Below, piece by piece: positions 62,747-64,000 of a stretch of DNA of 64,000 nt. Origin of the DNA: Bradyrhizobium sp. NFR13 (GTDB lineage: Bacteria; Pseudomonadota; Alphaproteobacteria; Rhizobiales; Xanthobacteraceae); assembly GCF_900114605.1 (NCBI RefSeq), contig NZ_FOTP01000001.1:1054001-1118000 (forward strand), read 5' to 3'. The position numbers were made by a program, and so were the translations under genes. Every line of letters begins with the position of its first letter. Position 1 is the stretch's first letter. Below the pieces are notes generated by a model that worked only from the letters and a program-made list of their open reading frames with translations, was not told where the DNA came from and did not search any database.

Positions 62747-63617
62747 AACCTCCGGGGAATTTCACCAGCACCGCACGCCGCGCATCTGCTACATAGGGCT
62801 CGACCAGCACGGCGGCACCGGCAGTCTTCGCCTTGGTCAGCGTCTCATCGAGCGACGGCACTTCGTAGCCGGTCAGCTCATGGCCATAGGGATAGGGAAG
62901 CACGCCGTCGGTCACCAAAACGGTCATTTTGCCGAATTTCGACGTGAGGCGAATCCGTCGATAGTTGTCGTTGGGGCGGCCGATCTCGATGCCCGGCGCC
63001 TTCGCCGTGTCGGAGACGACGCTACCTTTCGAGAAAGCGACAAAGCTCTTCACGAACTGGTCGGCCCGGCCGGCCGGCACATAGACGCGATTTTCCGGGA
63101 CTGTCTGCAGCTCCGAATAGGACGGCGCCGTCGTGTGCCAATAGAGCTGCATGTTGATGCCACCCGGCCATTGTACCACGACGTCACGGCCAATGGGATC
63201 GGGGAACGTCTTGACCAGCACGTCGGCGCCCGCGCCTTGCGCGGCTTTGACGGCGGCGTCGATATCGGTGACGAGATATCCGGTGCGCTCATGGCCGAAC
63301 GGATACGGAATCGGCGTTTTGAAGCCGAACACCGAGACCGACCCCGCCGGAGTCAGCAGAAGCTGCGACGTCGTGCTGCTCGGTGTCGGCGTCACCGTGG
63401 CGACGACCTGTTTGGTGCTCTTGCCGCCAAAGGTCGCAATAAAGCTCTCAACGAAGCGGTCGACCTCCTCCGGTGCGACATAGACATGCGTCGTGTCATA
63501 TTGCGCGCCGACCGCAAAATTGGTCTTCGCCGGTACCTCGCGCGACCGTGCATCTTGCGGCGCCGCCGACAGCAGCGCGACGGAAACAATAGCGGCAGTG
63601 AATTTGAACAAACGCAT
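62712..63617 (-). CDS. Exported protein with two VOC (glyoxalase/dioxygenase-fold) modules
   Basis: 301 residues. A signal peptide (KFTAAIVSVALLSAAPQDARS) precedes two related VOC modules: first about 30-165 (QYDTTHVYVAPEEVDRFVESFIATFGG, PFGHERTGYLVTDIDAAVKAAQGAGADVLVKTF), second about 170-300 (ENRVYVPAGRADQFVKSFVAFS, PYGHELTGYEVPSLDETLTKAKTAGAAVLVEPY). Each has the VxVP...F..F and YGHE landmarks. Metal-binding His/Glu are present, but the usual glyoxalase quartet is not clear. A VOC protein outside the cytoplasm is unusual. Substrate unknown; it may work with the porin. Confidence 0.82.
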   Translation of the reverse strand: MRLFKFTAAIVSVALLSAAPQDARSREVPAKTNFAVGAQYDTTHVYVAPEEVDRFVESFIATFGGKSTKQVVATVTPTPSSTTSQLLLTPAGSVSVFGFKTPIPYPFGHERTGYLVTDIDAAVKAAQGAGADVLVKTFPDPIGRDVVVQWPGGINMQLYWHTTAPSYSELQTVPENRVYVPAGRADQFVKSFVAFSKGSVVSDTAKAPGIEIGRPNDNYRRIRLTSKFGKMTVLVTDGVLPYPYGHELTGYEVPSLDETLTKAKTAGAAVLVEPYVADARRAVLVKFPGGYVAEIHSTISK

Positions 63618-63637
63618 CTTGGCAGTCCTTGTGACGA

Positions 63638-64000
63638 CTAATGCTGGTTGAGCAGTTCGGGCTTCGACATCGGGTTCTTCAGATCCAGCGTCAGAAAATG
63701 CCGGACCACGGGGGCGGCGGGCCCGGTGTGATATTGCGTCATCTCGCGCTGCACATCGGCATCAGCCTTCGAGACGCGGTGATGCTGCCGCAGATGTTCC
63801 GCCCACGATTCCACCAGGAACCATTCCACAATCTTCTCCGGATCGGCGGCATCTTCGGTGATACCCCAGCCATAAGCACCATCGCGGCGGCGCGCTTCGG
63901 AGAGGCGCTTGAGCCCGGTGAAGAATGGCGCGCGGTTTTGACGCGCGATTCGGTACTCAATCAGGATCAGGACGGGACCGCGGTCATGTTCGACCTCATC
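63638..64000 (-). CDS. MFS exporter, MFS_3/EntS-like, C-terminal end (5' end outside window)
   Basis: 121 codons read open to the edge at 64000, so the membrane part lies beyond the window. The visible tail is the soluble domain found at the end of MFS_3 (DUF894/EntS-like) exporters: GPVLILIEYRIARQNRAPFF, RLSEARRRDGAYGWGITEDAADPEKIVEWFLVESWAEHLRQHHRVSKADADVQ, then a Pro/Ala linker. Such exporters pump small hydrophobic compounds. It lies upstream of, and in the same direction as, the VOC and porin genes. Confidence 0.75.
   Translation of the reverse strand, partial: DEVEHDRGPVLILIEYRIARQNRAPFFTGLKRLSEARRRDGAYGWGITEDAADPEKIVEWFLVESWAEHLRQHHRVSKADADVQREMTQYHTGPAAPVVRHFLTLDLKNPMSKPELLNQH

Overview
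The window reads as a chromosomal segment of an alphaproteobacterium of the Bradyrhizobium / Rhodopseudomonas / Afipia / Tardiphaga kind (Nitrobacteraceae). The reasons are the high-GC coding sequence, the many FixL/FixJ-like regulators, a Liv-type transporter joined to a molybdenum hydroxylase operon, ExoF-like polysaccharide genes, and a 'CGTCATTGCGAG...GCAATGACG' dispersed palindromic element at 2433-2546. Genus is inferred from family resemblance, not from a search. No rRNA, tRNA, CRISPR array, transposase or phage gene was recognised.

Layout. (1) 1-7404 (+): a catabolic operon with an amidohydrolase (cut by the window edge), an NMT1/THI5-like binding protein, an SDR dehydrogenase, a dihydroorotase/allantoinase-type cyclic amidohydrolase, an ABC ATPase, an ABC permease and an acetamidase/formamidase. 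Together they suggest uptake and stepwise ring opening and deamidation of a cyclic ureide, imide or pyrimidine-like compound. (2) 7478-11348: a small exported protein, an AraC regulator, a membrane histidine kinase, a FixJ-type regulator and a lone receiver. (3) 11486-15330: a sorbosone-dehydrogenase-like beta-propeller protein, MmsA-type semialdehyde dehydrogenase and a divergent LysR regulator. (4) 15346-24330: one long minus-strand operon coxM-coxS-coxL, binding protein, livH-livM-livG-livF, coxG, with a divergent TetR gene. Two identical 12-bp palindromes lie between coxM and the TetR gene.

(5) 25724-30929 (+): a type I secretion locus. It encodes a signal-peptide-less protein with a glycoside-hydrolase-like TIM-barrel head and a Ser/Thr-rich tail studded with histidine clusters, a strong hairpin terminator, then a PrtD-type ABC exporter and an HlyD-type adaptor. 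(6) 31050-34436 (-): a coiled-coil/Sel1-like protein, an orphan TAXI binding protein and a VasI-like protein; then an exported DsrE-like protein (+).

(7) 35248-54235 (-): a Wzx/Wzy-type exopolysaccharide locus in two blocks separated by a LuxR-type regulator. The upstream block carries a nucleotidyltransferase, a DegT aminotransferase, a phosphoglycosyl transferase, a LegB-like 4,6-dehydratase, a secreted propeller protein and an ExoF-like export protein. The downstream block carries a GT4 glycosyltransferase, a Wzy-like polymerase, an AsnB-type amidotransferase, a Wzc/GumC-like co-polymerase, a protein fusing a P-loop kinase to a Wzx flippase, and a stand-alone adenylation-carrier-thioesterase protein. 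Two NarL-type regulators flank the locus, one of which has lost the receiver's phosphorylation residues.

(8) 57077-61181 (-): an AraC regulator and a three-gene overlapping phosphorelay (GAF-HWE kinase, receiver-kinase, FixJ-like regulator) paralogous to the system at 8702-10883. (9) 61310-64000 (-): an alginate-export-type porin, an exported double-VOC protein and the end of an MFS_3-type exporter.

The strongest candidates for new biology are the type I secretion locus with its His-cluster, hydrolase-like cargo, and the neighbouring exopolysaccharide locus with a kinase-flippase fusion and an A-T-TE protein.
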